From contig CABHOW010000082.1 of NCBI GenBank assembly GCA_902168225.1, positions 1-59,949 on the forward strand: DNA of 59,949 nt, written 5' to 3'. The position numbers and the translations under genes are program-made. Origin of the DNA: an uncultured Flavihumibacter sp. (GTDB lineage Bacteria; Bacteroidota; Bacteroidia; Chitinophagales; Chitinophagaceae). Within the stretch, counting starts at the first letter, position 1, and every line of letters starts with the position of its first letter. Below, piece after piece: positions 44,325 to 53,920 of the stretch. The notes beneath the pieces are model-generated. The model saw nothing but the letters and a program-made list of their open reading frames with translations, did not search any database and was not told the origin of the DNA.

Positions 44325-44389
44325 TGGTTAATAGACGAAAGACGATAGACAATACAACGGAGTTTTTTGTGGCTGAGCGAAGTCGAAGC
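44325..44389. repeat. Intergenic repeats, family C copy 2 plus GGCTGAGCGAAGTCGAAGCC
   Basis: TTGGTTAATAGACGAAAGACG begins a copy of the repeat seen at 43744, again ending near CGGAGTTTT. It is followed at 44371-44390 by GGCTGAGCGAAGTCGAAGCC, whose ends GGCT/GAAGCC can fold into a hairpin and which recurs widely in Bacteroidota intergenic DNA (from memory). The latter abuts the stop of the small secreted protein gene. Confidence 0.5.
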
Positions 44390-44668
44390 CTACTTCTTCC
44401 CTTCCATCTTATTCACATAATCAAGAGTTCCCAATCGAAACCGAAAAGGTATTTTTGTGGCTTTTTCCAATTGTAACTCTTTCTTACAAAAAAATCCCCA
44501 GTTTTTTACTGTATAATCTGATGGTACCAACCTTATGGGGGTATGATAAAGACTATCTATTTTTTTAGCCGTTTCGTTGCCGGGTTGCAATGACTGCTGG
44601 CAAAAGCAATATGGGGCTGCTTTTAAGAAGAAAATTACAAACAAACAAATTGTTTTACTACGCGCCAT
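44390..44668 (-). CDS. Small secreted protein conserved in Bacteroidota
   Basis: A 92-residue protein with a signal peptide (~1-23, YCFCQ) and a short mature part ending [20 protein letters not shown] then [18 protein letters not shown] recall this GFFCKxELxxEKxTKIPLRFRLGSLxYxNxLE phrase in small uncharacterised proteins of Bacteroidota, so I treat it as a real gene; function is unknown. It is divergent from rpoN across 43 bases that contain a 12-base palindrome. Confidence 0.7.
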   Translation of the reverse strand: MARSKTICLFVIFFLKAAPYCFCQQSLQPGNETAKKIDSLYHTPIRLVPSDYTVKNWGFFCKKELQLEKATKIPFRFRLGTLDYVNKMEGKK

Positions 44669-44681
44669 GGTATCTTTTCTA

Positions 44682-44693
44682 CGTAAATTTACG
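44682..44693. promoter_or_regulatory. Perfect palindrome between the small secreted protein gene and rpoN
   Basis: CGTAAATTTACG is a perfect 12-base palindrome, 18 bases upstream of the rpoN ATG and 14 bases upstream of the divergent gene's start. It is a candidate operator or -7-overlapping site. Confidence 0.3.
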
Positions 44694-44711
44694 GCGATTT
44701 TAAATATAAGG

Positions 44712-46199
44712 ATGTCGCTTAGTCAGTCACTACAACAAAAACTATTACAAAAACTATCACCCCAACAGATTCAGCTGATGAAACTGTTGCAAATTCCTAC
44801 GGCTAATTTGGAAGAGCGCATTAAAGAGGAACTGGAAGAGAACCCTGCCCTTGAGCAAACTGAGGATGGACATGAGGATGAATATAGTGAAGACATGAAA
44901 GACGAGTTCGAAACTACAAATGATGATGCAGAGCCGGATGGAAGTGAGGATGATTATGATAGTGTGGATATTAGTGAGTATGTTGTAGATGATGATGGCG
45001 AAATTGCTGATTACAGAACCAAAGACGATAATTACCCGGAAATGGATGATCAAAAAGTGATTCCCATAAGGGTTGAAACAAGCTTTCATGAATTGGTATT
45101 AAACCAACTAGGTATGCTTGAGCTAGATGAAAGGAGGTATAAGATTGCAGAACAGATTGTTGGTAGCTTAGATGATGATGGGTATTTACGAAGAGAGCTT
45201 ACATCTATATCGGATGATTTAGCTTTTAGACAAAGCTTGGTAGTAACGGAAAAAGAAATCGAAGAAATTATTCAACAGATACAGCAATTTGATCCTGCAG
45301 GTATTGCTGCGCGCGATTTACAAGAATGTTTGTTATTGCAGTTAAAACGTAAAACAAGTGAGGGAAAAAGTGTGGAACTGGCAGTTCAAATTTTAAGTAA
45401 GTATTTTGATGAGTTCACCAAAAAGCATTACGAAAAAATTCAACGTAGTTTAAATTTAACGGATGAGCAGTTAAAAGAAGTAATTGCCCAAATTATCAAA
45501 CTGAATCCCAAGCCCGGGGGGAATATAGGAGAAATCAACAAAGCCGAAAGCTATATTATCCCGGATTTTTTTGTAATCAATAATAACGGTAAGCTAGAGC
45601 TTACACTTAACGCTAAAAACGCTCCCGACCTTCGTATCAGTGAAGGTTACCGAGATATGCTAAAGGATTATGAGAAGGGAAGTAAAAAAGACAAGCGACA
45701 AAAAGAAGCAGTTTTATTCATCAAACAAAAAATAGACTCTGCTAAGTGGTTTATTGATATGATCAAACAGCGGCAAGAAACCTTGATCGGTACCATGAGT
45801 GCCATCATGAAACACCAACAGGAATTTTTTCTTACCGGAGACGAAACGGCTATGCGGCCGATGATACTGAAAGATATTGCTGAAATTACAGGGCTTGATA
45901 TTTCTACTGTAAGCAGGGTAGCTAACAGTAAATTTGTACAAACAGAATTTGGTACGTATCGCCTTAAATTCTTTTTCAGTGAATCACTGAGTACCGATAG
46001 CGGAGAAGAAGTGAGTACACGAGAGGTTAAGAAAATACTGAGTGATATTATTGAAGCAGAAGATAAACGTAAGCCGCTGAGTGATGAAATACTTACCGAT
46101 ATGTTACAAGAAAAAGGATATAATATTGCCCGAAGAACCGTGGCAAAATATAGAGAGCAATTGAATATACCTGTTGCGAGGTTGCGGAAGGAACTTTAA
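44712..46199 (+). CDS. rpoN: RNA polymerase sigma-54 factor
   Basis: A 495-residue sigma-54. Region I is glutamine-rich at the start ([33 protein letters not shown]). An acidic region II (~55-110) follows, then the core-binding domain with [20 protein letters not shown], a DNA-binding HTH with [20 protein letters not shown], and the RpoN box [13 protein letters not shown] near the C-terminus. It directs transcription with activator ATPases. I chose ATG 44712, preceded by TAAGGA; a longer frame from 44577 adds 45 residues that overlap the divergent gene and precede the conserved start. Confidence 0.95.
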   Translation: MSLSQSLQQKLLQKLSPQQIQLMKLLQIPTANLEERIKEELEENPALEQTEDGHEDEYSEDMKDEFETTNDDAEPDGSEDDYDSVDISEYVVDDDGEIADYRTKDDNYPEMDDQKVIPIRVETSFHELVLNQLGMLELDERRYKIAEQIVGSLDDDGYLRRELTSISDDLAFRQSLVVTEKEIEEIIQQIQQFDPAGIAARDLQECLLLQLKRKTSEGKSVELAVQILSKYFDEFTKKHYEKIQRSLNLTDEQLKEVIAQIIKLNPKPGGNIGEINKAESYIIPDFFVINNNGKLELTLNAKNAPDLRISEGYRDMLKDYEKGSKKDKRQKEAVLFIKQKIDSAKWFIDMIKQRQETLIGTMSAIMKHQQEFFLTGDETAMRPMILKDIAEITGLDISTVSRVANSKFVQTEFGTYRLKFFFSESLSTDSGEEVSTREVKKILSDIIEAEDKRKPLSDEILTDMLQEKGYNIARRTVAKYREQLNIPVARLRKEL

Positions 46200-46260
46200 A
46201 TCTGTAATCTTCAATCTGAAGTCTGTAACTATTCTTTTTTCAGATTGAAGATTACAGATT
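46199..46260. repeat. Intergenic hairpin repeat, family A copy 3 (22-bp perfect stem)
   Basis: The 22 bases at 46199-46220, beginning AATCTGTAATCTTCAATC, are perfectly inverted at 46239-46260 with an 18-base spacer. The left arm starts at the last base of the rpoN stop codon. This is the strongest of three copies. It may end or protect the rpoN transcript, although the downstream gene is on the same strand. Confidence 0.85.
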
Positions 46261-46280
46261 GTAGATTGAAAATTAAATTA

Positions 46281-46922
46281 ATGACCAACGAATTCTACTC
46301 AAAGCCGATATTAATTCCTGCCAAAGTGCTGGCCTATATACTTCATCCATTATTTGTACCTACTTATTTTTTTGCGTTTTTAATGATTGCTTATCCTTAT
46401 GAGTTTGCAGGAATTACAGCATGGCAATTGAAACTGCGTTTGTTTAGTGTGTTTTGGCTAACCGTTTTTTTTCCTGCATTTGCAGTTTTTTTATTGTGGC
46501 GATTAAAATTTAGTTCGGGTATTTTATTGCGCACACAGAAAGAACGTATTGTGCCCTATATTATAACTATGTTCTTTTATTGGTGGATGTACTATTTGAG
46601 TAAAAATTTTACTGATCAACCGGTAGTGCTCAAATTTTTCTTCATGGGTATTTTTATTACTACGGTTTTCGGATTGATACTTAACAATTACTATAAAATA
46701 AGTATGCACGCCATGGGTGCAGGGGGTTTAGTAACTGCTATCATCTTATCATCTTTTTATTATGAAACTGCGAATGGGGTAGCTATAGCCACAGCTCTAA
46801 TAATCGCCGGTTTAATATGTACTGTAAGGCTAATTGCTAATGAACACAGTACAAAAGAGATTTATATGGGATTAGTAGTATCCGTATGCGCACAACTTGG
46901 GGCATACTTTTTCATCATGTAA
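46281..46922 (+). CDS. Integral membrane protein, PAP2-like remnant (unknown function)
   Basis: A 213-residue protein with about six hydrophobic helices, opening FYSKPILIPAKVLAYILHPLFVPTYFF. Residues KISMHAMGAGG near the fifth helix resemble the SxHxxG motif of PAP2-type phosphatases, but the other PAP2 motifs (KxxxxxxRP and the final SRxxxxxH) are not evident. It is therefore probably non-enzymatic or divergent. I used ATG 46281; an earlier frame start at 46245 lies inside the hairpin repeat. It is convergent with the SprF gene, 2 bases apart. Confidence 0.7.
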   Translation: MTNEFYSKPILIPAKVLAYILHPLFVPTYFFAFLMIAYPYEFAGITAWQLKLRLFSVFWLTVFFPAFAVFLLWRLKFSSGILLRTQKERIVPYIITMFFYWWMYYLSKNFTDQPVVLKFFFMGIFITTVFGLILNNYYKISMHAMGAGGLVTAIILSSFYYETANGVAIATALIIAGLICTVRLIANEHSTKEIYMGLVVSVCAQLGAYFFIM

Positions 46923-46924
46923 TA

Positions 46925-47944
46925 TTAAAAACTTACACATCTTACTTTATCCAAGGTTGAGCTCCTGATTTTTAGGAAATTGGTGTAGGCCATAGAAAGT
47001 TCTAATCCCCCGCGCCAATTTGAAACTGTATTTAATTTGGAAATATTGACATCATAGCTAATACCCATGCTGTAATGGTTAAAACTCAGTTTAATTACCG
47101 GTATCACAGCATCATTCCATCTAAAAAAACTACCGACATATAAAATTGTGGGCTCCTGATCATCATAGGTACTATGGGCACTAAAACCGTATAATAGACC
47201 TCCGATTATTTGCCTGCTACCGCCTTGTGAAAAATAATCCACGAACGCGGTAATATAATCGCGGTCGTTCGCTTTACCATTAATGCCGATATTAAAACTA
47301 TATTTCGGGTCTATGCTACCGGCTTCACTGCTAATTACTGATTTTATTTTCGGATTATTAACGTGCGCGATAGAACTCGCTATGTAAAATTTTAGCTGAT
47401 TATTAAAAACTGTTGTATAAGAAATACCTGCCCACAAATCCCAGTAATTATAACCATTGCCTCGTAACACCTGCGATGTAGGGTTGGCGGCACTATAGCC
47501 ACCATTACGATATTGATCGCCGAATTTTATTTGCGTAGGATCGAACTGGCTAAATACCGGTCCACCCATAAATGCAACTGATAAATAACTATCTCGCTCA
47601 CCGCTCAACGATTTATGATAGTTAATAAAAGGTAATAACTGCGTGCGTTTCAAACGTATATCACCGGCTCCATCCATACTCATTTGTAAACCTGTTGTAA
47701 AAAAATCAGTGCTATTACTAACCGGACTTTTATATTCAACACTTAAAGAAGTTGTTCTGAAAGGAACTGTAATGGATGCCCATTGATCCCTGTAAATACT
47801 GGATACCCGAAGATCCCCTTTATATAATCCTGCCAAAGCCGGATTTCTTAAAACGGGCTGCTCATAAAACTGTGAGAAAGTAAAGTCTTGAGCGGCACCT
47901 ATCAACTTAAAAAAAAGGAATAATATGGTCAGTATTTTTCTCAT
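46925..47944 (-). CDS. PorP/SprF-family type IX secretion outer-membrane protein
   Basis: A 339-residue outer-membrane beta-barrel with signal peptide 1-18 (IGAAQ). The PorP/SprF signature follows: FTFSQFYEQPVLRNPALAG, then SSIYRDQWASI. SprF-like proteins partner a specific large CHU_C-type secreted adhesin and are needed for its secretion or attachment. Here the partner is encoded directly upstream, with stop and start sharing one base (TAATG), so the two are co-translated. The last barrel strand ends CVSF. Confidence 0.93.
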   Translation of the reverse strand: MRKILTILFLFFKLIGAAQDFTFSQFYEQPVLRNPALAGLYKGDLRVSSIYRDQWASITVPFRTTSLSVEYKSPVSNSTDFFTTGLQMSMDGAGDIRLKRTQLLPFINYHKSLSGERDSYLSVAFMGGPVFSQFDPTQIKFGDQYRNGGYSAANPTSQVLRGNGYNYWDLWAGISYTTVFNNQLKFYIASSIAHVNNPKIKSVISSEAGSIDPKYSFNIGINGKANDRDYITAFVDYFSQGGSRQIIGGLLYGFSAHSTYDDQEPTILYVGSFFRWNDAVIPVIKLSFNHYSMGISYDVNISKLNTVSNWRGGLELSMAYTNFLKIRSSTLDKVRCVSF

Positions 47945-50900
47945 TATCGTATGATAGCTACATTTCCTTTATACAATTGAGTTCCCCCTTTTTCGCATAC
48001 CACTTCACAGAAATAAACATATACATCGGGGTTGGCGGCTACACCTCTTATCTTTCCATTCCAGCCACTTCCTGTATCGTTGGGTAATATATTTGTTTTC
48101 TCAAAAACCAGTTCCCCCCAGCGATTGAATACACGTAAACTTTTAATATTTCTCACACCTTTAGCCTGAACATAAAACACATCATTAATGCCATCTCCAT
48201 CGGGTGTAAATGCGTTTGGAAGAAATACTTCGGTAGTAGGGCAGAATGTTTTAAAACAAACGGTATCCTTGCTGATACAACCATAAATATTAGTTGCCGT
48301 ACAACTGATACATTCATCAAAAATAACACGGGCAATAGGGTTGGGGCAATTAACACAAGAAAGATCTGATCCGCCGGCCCATTTCCAGCGAACTATATTA
48401 GCTGTTGCGGTAGTGGCATGTAATTGTATTTTAGAACCTGCTACAAAACTGCTGTCTTTTCCTACCATGAGAGGAGTTGGGTTACCTACTACAACACGTA
48501 CGGTGGCGGTATCTGTAAAGCAATTATTAATGTCTTTTCCTACCACCCTATATGCAGTAGTTGCGCTAGGAGTTGCAGTAGGCGTAGCAATGGTATAGTT
48601 ATTTAAACCTATTGCAGGTAACCATTGATAGTAGGTTGCGCCGCTTGCCCATAATCGAACACTTTGCCCGATGCAAATAGTGTCTTCTGGAATTACTTTC
48701 ATTTTTATTTTATCTATTACCTGTATGTTCGTACTGTTCACTTGTGTACAACCAAATTCGTTATAACCAATTACTTTATATTGAGTGCTCCGTAAAGGTT
48801 TCACTTTAACGGTTAGGCAGTTATTACAGATAATATTCTCTTGTTGGTCTTTCCAAACAAAATTAGTTGCTCCTGCGGCTTGCAGCTCTACAGTTTCTCC
48901 TGCACAAATTTTTTCGGGCCCGGCTACTTTAACTTGTGGAACCGGATGAATAGTAATTTGTTTTAGTGCAGAATCGTAACATTTATTGATGGTTGCAACG
49001 GTAAGTTTTACAGTGTACTTTCCTTGATCATAATATAGTATATGAACCGTACTATCTGTAAGTGTTTTTCCATTTCCTAAATTCCACAAACGCATGATCA
49101 CTGAATCGATTGAAGAAATTTCCGACTTGAATTCCATTAAGCTATTTAAACAGGCTTCATTAATAGCGTTGATATTTACTTTGGGTAAATTGTAAATAGG
49201 CACATTGTAGGTGCCACTGACTGTATCGCTACATCCATATTTACCGGTTACAAGCAGCTCCGTTTTGTGCGTGCCGGTAAGATAAAAATTTGAACTTGCT
49301 GTTTTGGCGGTACTAATAATTTTAGAATCAGTTAGCCAGGTATAGTTTGCAATACCATGTGTAGCGGCAGAACTATCTGTAAATTGAAATAGGGTATTCC
49401 CACATTCAAATATCGTTTTAGTAGTAAAGCTTGCCTTCACATTTTCCATCACTATCGAATCGTGTATCGGCAATTGTATGCGGCAACCCGTATTACTAAT
49501 AAGTGTTACTATTGGATAATAAATTCCCGGTTTTGTGTACTGATGGGTAATATTTTGTACACCTGTTTCGAGTGTGGTACCGTCGCCAAAATCCCAAGCG
49601 ATACGATCGGTATATAAAACAGTAGGAGTAAATATTACTTTGAAATTATTATTACAATAGGTACCGGATTTGAAATTAACGGTTCCTTGAGGAGATCTTA
49701 TGCTAATAAACGTACTGTCTGTAAATATGCACCCACCTTTAGTCTTAGCTTTCATCTTCACCCAATAATCTCCACCTTGGGTATATGTAAATAGCGTGCT
49801 ATCTCCAAATATGGTGGAATCGGTTCCCATGCTCCAACTAACACTTGCAGCAGGCAAAGATTTACTAATCAATTTAACTGTAAAAGGCACGCAGAAACCA
49901 TTAGTAGGATTGATAACTGCTTTACCCGGCTTTTCTCCAAGAATTTGGATTTTGATACTGTTACTATCTATACAAGTGAATCCGTTGGTAGTAATGCTGC
50001 TAAAGAGAATTGGGGTATACACTCCCGGAGTAGTAAAAATATATTTTGTTTTTGCACTGCTATCGATTATAGTATTGTTTAAAACCCATTTATAGTTAAT
50101 AGATGAATCAATATTTGTACTTAGTAATACGGTATCACCAACGCAAATATTGTTAACTACAGCTTGAATAACGCTGTGAGGGATTTTATTTAAGCGAATA
50201 GTTTTTGTGATAACAGTATCTCCACAAACGTGTTTTGCACTATGTGTTATGCTATATATCCCGGATCTAGTATACGTATGCGTCAATGTTTGTGTAGGAT
50301 TATTATTGATCGATCCATCTCCCCAATTCCAGAACTGAGCATTAGCCCCTGAAGTATTATTGGTAAAACTTGCGGTATAGGGGATGCCACAAATAGACGT
50401 ATCTGCTAAATTGTTATTTATTTGTAAGCTATTTGCAATCGCATTAATATATTGGACGGCTGTATCTGTGCCGCAAATATTGGTAAGTATCAGCTTAGGC
50501 TGAAGTATGCTATTAGTATTTCCAAAATAAATATGTATAAAACTGCTATCATTAAGTAATAAAGAATCTTTTCCGGCTTCAAATAAAAATTTACGAGTAG
50601 ATTCAGCGCCGAAGGTAGTTGGCAAAAACTTAACTTTTAAGGGTAAGCATAGATTTAGGGGTGTAGCTATAAGAGAAGCTATTGGTTTGGATCGAACGAT
50701 AATTTTCTTACTTATTGAAATAGTATCACAAGCTGTAAAAGCTTTTAGGGTAATTGTATAAGTAGTGTCTTTACCGGATGATGACCCTGTAAAAGCGATT
50801 GCAGGCGGGTTTGCAGCATTGGAATGATTACCGTTACCAAAATCCCAATTATAACTATACAGGATACTATTTTGTGTGGTATTCGTTAGCGTAATTGATT

Positions 50901-53766
50901 TACCTGAACAAATTAAAGTATCACTTAGTGTAAATGATGGAGTTGGTTTTGCTAAGTATCTAATATTAATAGTATCTGCTGATGTAGCACAATACCCTTT
51001 TATATTCCAAGCAAATTTATAGTTACCCGGTACTAATCCTGATAAGCGGGTGGTGTTAAGGGTACTATCAGTAAAAGATATAGTAACCGGACCTAAAATT
51101 TGTTGCCAGAATCCAATGGCATGAATGGGGGTATTGGCATAGAGTGCAAAGTTTATGGTATTACAAATGATGCTATCATGTCCGGCACTGGCTTTATTGG
51201 AAAGTGGTAAAACAGTAATGGTGGTAGCGATGGTATTACTCTTGCAGCCTCCCAAAGAGACAGCGTAAATAGAATCGTAAATAGTGTACTGCTGAGATGT
51301 ATTTATACTTGTGCTAATATTTCTTGTGCTTGAATCGGAAGCTATATATTGTTTACTATACCAGTAGAATTTACTGTTAGGGATAGTGCTATTCACTATT
51401 ATTTGGGCGTTGGTACCTGCACAAACAGTATCGGTTACCTTGGTAAATGTTAGTATTGGTTTTTGAAAACCTATTATACTGAGCTGTAAACTATCTGTTC
51501 CACAACTATTACTGCTAACATAAGTAGGATAGAAGGTTTTATTGAAAGCCGATTGATAGGTATGATTGATGGAAGAAGTATGCTGCAAAAGGGCTGAGCC
51601 GCTATCTCCGAAATTTATTTTTTGTAAGGTAGAATCTGCTGTGCTTGCAAAATTAAAATTTGCATTAATGGGGAAGCAATTACTATCAGTTTGTACAGAA
51701 AACTTTATTGTTGGCTTAGACCTAACAGTAATTTTCTTGCTTATAGAAACGGTATCACAAGCTGTAAAAGCTTTTAGGGTAATTGTATAAGTAGTGTCTT
51801 TACCGGATGATGACCCTGTAAAAGCGATTGCAGGAGGGTTTGCAGCATTGGAATGATTACCGTTACTAAAATCCCAATTATAACTGTAGAGTGTACTATT
51901 TTGTGTGGTATTCGTTAGCGTAATTGAGTTGCCTGCACAAATAAGTGTATCGCTAATACTGAAAGAAGGTGTTGGCTTATTGATAAATGTAATACTAACC
52001 GTATCGGCGTTAGTTCCACAATATCCTGTAATGCGCCATTCAAAACTGTATAAGCCAGGAACTAAGTTTGAGATACTTGGCTGTGCCATTTGTGCATCAC
52101 TAAAAGTTACTGTAGAAGGGCCTGAAATTTGTTTCCACGTTCCCGATCCATAGGTGGGTGAATTTGCATGGAGAAATAAGTTTGTACTACTGCAAATACT
52201 AGTATCTTTTCCTGCTTTGGCCAAAGAAGTAGCAGGCATAATGGTTATAATAGTATCTAGGATATTACTCGTACAGTTATTGTTTTTGGCAAACACACTG
52301 TATTTAATGCGTGCCGGGATATTGCCCGTATTGGTTATTACAGCCGAACGGGTACCGCTATATTCCGGGTTAATGATATTACCAATATTTCCTACTGTTC
52401 CTGCTAATAAGCTAGCATTCCAATAATAAGCACTTGTATTAACAGAACTTAATACACTTGCCTTGCCTATATTACCCGAGCAAATAGTATCTGTAACTGA
52501 TAGGGTGGTTAATACTGGCGTGCTATCAATCGCAACAAAAAGAGATGCTGTATTTTTACAACCTTTGGAATCTGTTACTTTAATAATATAGGTACCTGTA
52601 TCTTTTCTACTCACTTTTATTTTATTAGTATCGGCACTTAGCGATAAAAAATTATTTGGCCCCGTCCATTTGTAAGCGGCATATATTCCTGATCCGCCAC
52701 TGGCATTTGCTTTTAGTTGTAAGGTGTTTCCGGTACATAGGGGTGCATTGGTAACAGGTTGGAGGAGTGGTAAACTATTTACCGTATAAAATACAGTATT
52801 GGATATAGCGCTACAATATTGGTTATAAATATTGGCAGCAGTAGGTGCCACTAATACACGATATAAGCCGCTATTAGCCGGCACCACATTATTAAAAAAA
52901 TAAATACTGGTATCATTAGGAGTGGCTGTTAAATTATTCCAGGTTGTACCGCCATCCTTACTTTTTTGCCAGAGATAAGCCGGATTGGTATATGGGCTAT
53001 TTATCAAAGTGGTTTGTAGTTTTCCGGAGTCGCCAACACATACATCTGCGTTTCCAGCCAGTGATACGGTAATTTGTGGTACGCAAGCTTCAAATAAAAT
53101 ATCATCCAATGCTACATCATTTCCGCAAGCAGGACCCCCTCCCCAATAGTCTACAATTTCTAATTTTAAAGAGGTAGTATTAGTAGGTAGTGAAAATTGG
53201 AATCCATATTTTTTCCAATTAGGCGGGCCATTTACAGGTGATAATGGTAAAGTATCGGTGGTATAGGTTGCCAATAAGTTATTTGCCGTGTCTTTTATAT
53301 TAAAGGTAATTTTTGAGTACACTAAGCCACTTCCGCAAACTGATTTTGTTGTTATTGTATTTACATTTGCCAGCCAAGCTGTGAAGCTATAGCTGGAACC
53401 GGGGCATAAACCTGAAACATTCTGTTGTAAAAAAATCGATCTATTCCCTCCGGCATTTACCAAAAACATATTTCCATTTGGGTTACCCGTATGATCCCCT
53501 CCTTTTGTCCAGTCGGATTTACCTGCATTATCTACCCTGGGTGTTACAATATAGTTTCCATCTGTACCTACCCAGCCAAAATTGTAATTCGTGGACCCCG
53601 GAGGAGCGGTAGTTATAGCCGATGCATTTGCACCGGAACCAAAATCTTGTTTAAAAACGGGAACCAATGCTGTATTACTACAAAAACTACTACTCCCCTG
53701 CGCAATCAACCGCGTAGTTGCAACTGGTAAAATTATAAGTAGCAGTAAGGGGAGGCTGGTTCTCAT
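47944..53766 (-). CDS. Giant PKD/Ig-like repeat adhesin with type B T9SS (CHU_C) domain
   Basis: About 1940 residues from the ATG at 53766, which begins the signal peptide MRTSLPLLLLIILPVATTRL; the longer frame to 53877 adds 37 residues. An N-terminal domain (~25-190) lists SSFCSNTALVPVFKQDFGSG. Many PKD/Ig-like repeats follow (WDFGNGNHSNAANPP, WDFGDGTTLE, WNLGNGKTLTDS). The final ~100 residues carry FLPNAFTPDGDGINDVF, LRVFNRWGELVF and VYVYFCEVVCEKGGTQLYKG, the gliding-motility-associated C-terminal domain. It is probably an exported surface adhesin or gliding-associated protein. Two PKD modules are nearly identical at DNA level. Confidence 0.92.
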   Translation of the reverse strand: MRTSLPLLLLIILPVATTRLIAQGSSSFCSNTALVPVFKQDFGSGANASAITTAPPGSTNYNFGWVGTDGNYIVTPRVDNAGKSDWTKGGDHTGNPNGNMFLVNAGGNRSIFLQQNVSGLCPGSSYSFTAWLANVNTITTKSVCGSGLVYSKITFNIKDTANNLLATYTTDTLPLSPVNGPPNWKKYGFQFSLPTNTTSLKLEIVDYWGGGPACGNDVALDDILFEACVPQITVSLAGNADVCVGDSGKLQTTLINSPYTNPAYLWQKSKDGGTTWNNLTATPNDTSIYFFNNVVPANSGLYRVLVAPTAANIYNQYCSAISNTVFYTVNSLPLLQPVTNAPLCTGNTLQLKANASGGSGIYAAYKWTGPNNFLSLSADTNKIKVSRKDTGTYIIKVTDSKGCKNTASLFVAIDSTPVLTTLSVTDTICSGNIGKASVLSSVNTSAYYWNASLLAGTVGNIGNIINPEYSGTRSAVITNTGNIPARIKYSVFAKNNNCTSNILDTIITIMPATSLAKAGKDTSICSSTNLFLHANSPTYGSGTWKQISGPSTVTFSDAQMAQPSISNLVPGLYSFEWRITGYCGTNADTVSITFINKPTPSFSISDTLICAGNSITLTNTTQNSTLYSYNWDFSNGNHSNAANPPAIAFTGSSSGKDTTYTITLKAFTACDTVSISKKITVRSKPTIKFSVQTDSNCFPINANFNFASTADSTLQKINFGDSGSALLQHTSSINHTYQSAFNKTFYPTYVSSNSCGTDSLQLSIIGFQKPILTFTKVTDTVCAGTNAQIIVNSTIPNSKFYWYSKQYIASDSSTRNISTSINTSQQYTIYDSIYAVSLGGCKSNTIATTITVLPLSNKASAGHDSIICNTINFALYANTPIHAIGFWQQILGPVTISFTDSTLNTTRLSGLVPGNYKFAWNIKGYCATSADTINIRYLAKPTPSFTLSDTLICSGKSITLTNTTQNSILYSYNWDFGNGNHSNAANPPAIAFTGSSSGKDTTYTITLKAFTACDTISISKKIIVRSKPIASLIATPLNLCLPLKVKFLPTTFGAESTRKFLFEAGKDSLLLNDSSFIHIYFGNTNSILQPKLILTNICGTDTAVQYINAIANSLQINNNLADTSICGIPYTASFTNNTSGANAQFWNWGDGSINNNPTQTLTHTYTRSGIYSITHSAKHVCGDTVITKTIRLNKIPHSVIQAVVNNICVGDTVLLSTNIDSSINYKWVLNNTIIDSSAKTKYIFTTPGVYTPILFSSITTNGFTCIDSNSIKIQILGEKPGKAVINPTNGFCVPFTVKLISKSLPAASVSWSMGTDSTIFGDSTLFTYTQGGDYWVKMKAKTKGGCIFTDSTFISIRSPQGTVNFKSGTYCNNNFKVIFTPTVLYTDRIAWDFGDGTTLETGVQNITHQYTKPGIYYPIVTLISNTGCRIQLPIHDSIVMENVKASFTTKTIFECGNTLFQFTDSSAATHGIANYTWLTDSKIISTAKTASSNFYLTGTHKTELLVTGKYGCSDTVSGTYNVPIYNLPKVNINAINEACLNSLMEFKSEISSIDSVIMRLWNLGNGKTLTDSTVHILYYDQGKYTVKLTVATINKCYDSALKQITIHPVPQVKVAGPEKICAGETVELQAAGATNFVWKDQQENIICNNCLTVKVKPLRSTQYKVIGYNEFGCTQVNSTNIQVIDKIKMKVIPEDTICIGQSVRLWASGATYYQWLPAIGLNNYTIATPTATPSATTAYRVVGKDINNCFTDTATVRVVVGNPTPLMVGKDSSFVAGSKIQLHATTATANIVRWKWAGGSDLSCVNCPNPIARVIFDECISCTATNIYGCISKDTVCFKTFCPTTEVFLPNAFTPDGDGINDVFYVQAKGVRNIKSLRVFNRWGELVFEKTNILPNDTGSGWNGKIRGVAANPDVYVYFCEVVCEKGGTQLYKGNVAIIR
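50723..50898 (-). repeat. Near-identical PKD repeat, copy 1 (pairs with 51752-51927)
   Basis: These 176 bases recur at 51752-51927, exactly 1029 bases (343 codons) away, with about six mismatches by eye. Flanking parts of the same modules are much more diverged. The pattern suggests gene conversion between older tandem modules. Confidence 0.85.
51752..51927 (-). repeat. Near-identical PKD repeat, copy 2
   Basis: This is the partner of 50723-50898, in frame, encoding TYTITLKAFTACD and YNWDFSNGNHSNAANPP of a PKD module. See copy 1 for the comparison. Confidence 0.85.
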
Positions 53767-53920
53767 AACTTGATTAGCGAAAAGCTTACACAAATTATAA
53801 AGGATTGTTAATGTAACTGTGCGCACTACACAAAAAAGGGTCAAATAAACAGGCTTCATCCGTTTTTTAACGGACAAAATGCAGTGCTTTTTGTTTTTCT
53901 TTGCGATTCATTCATATATC

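Noticed and set aside
44577..44711. 45-residue N-terminal extension of sigma-54
   Set aside because: The conserved region I begins at the ATG at 44712 with a good ribosome-binding site, and the extension overlaps the divergent gene.
48341..53773. Several plus-strand ORFs of 60-99 codons opposite the giant adhesin
   Set aside because: They are antisense shadows of a low-complexity Ser/Thr/Asn-rich gene and have no domain or conserved start.
53767..53877. 37-residue extension before the adhesin signal peptide
   Set aside because: A standard signal peptide begins at 53766, and an extra upstream stretch would mask it.
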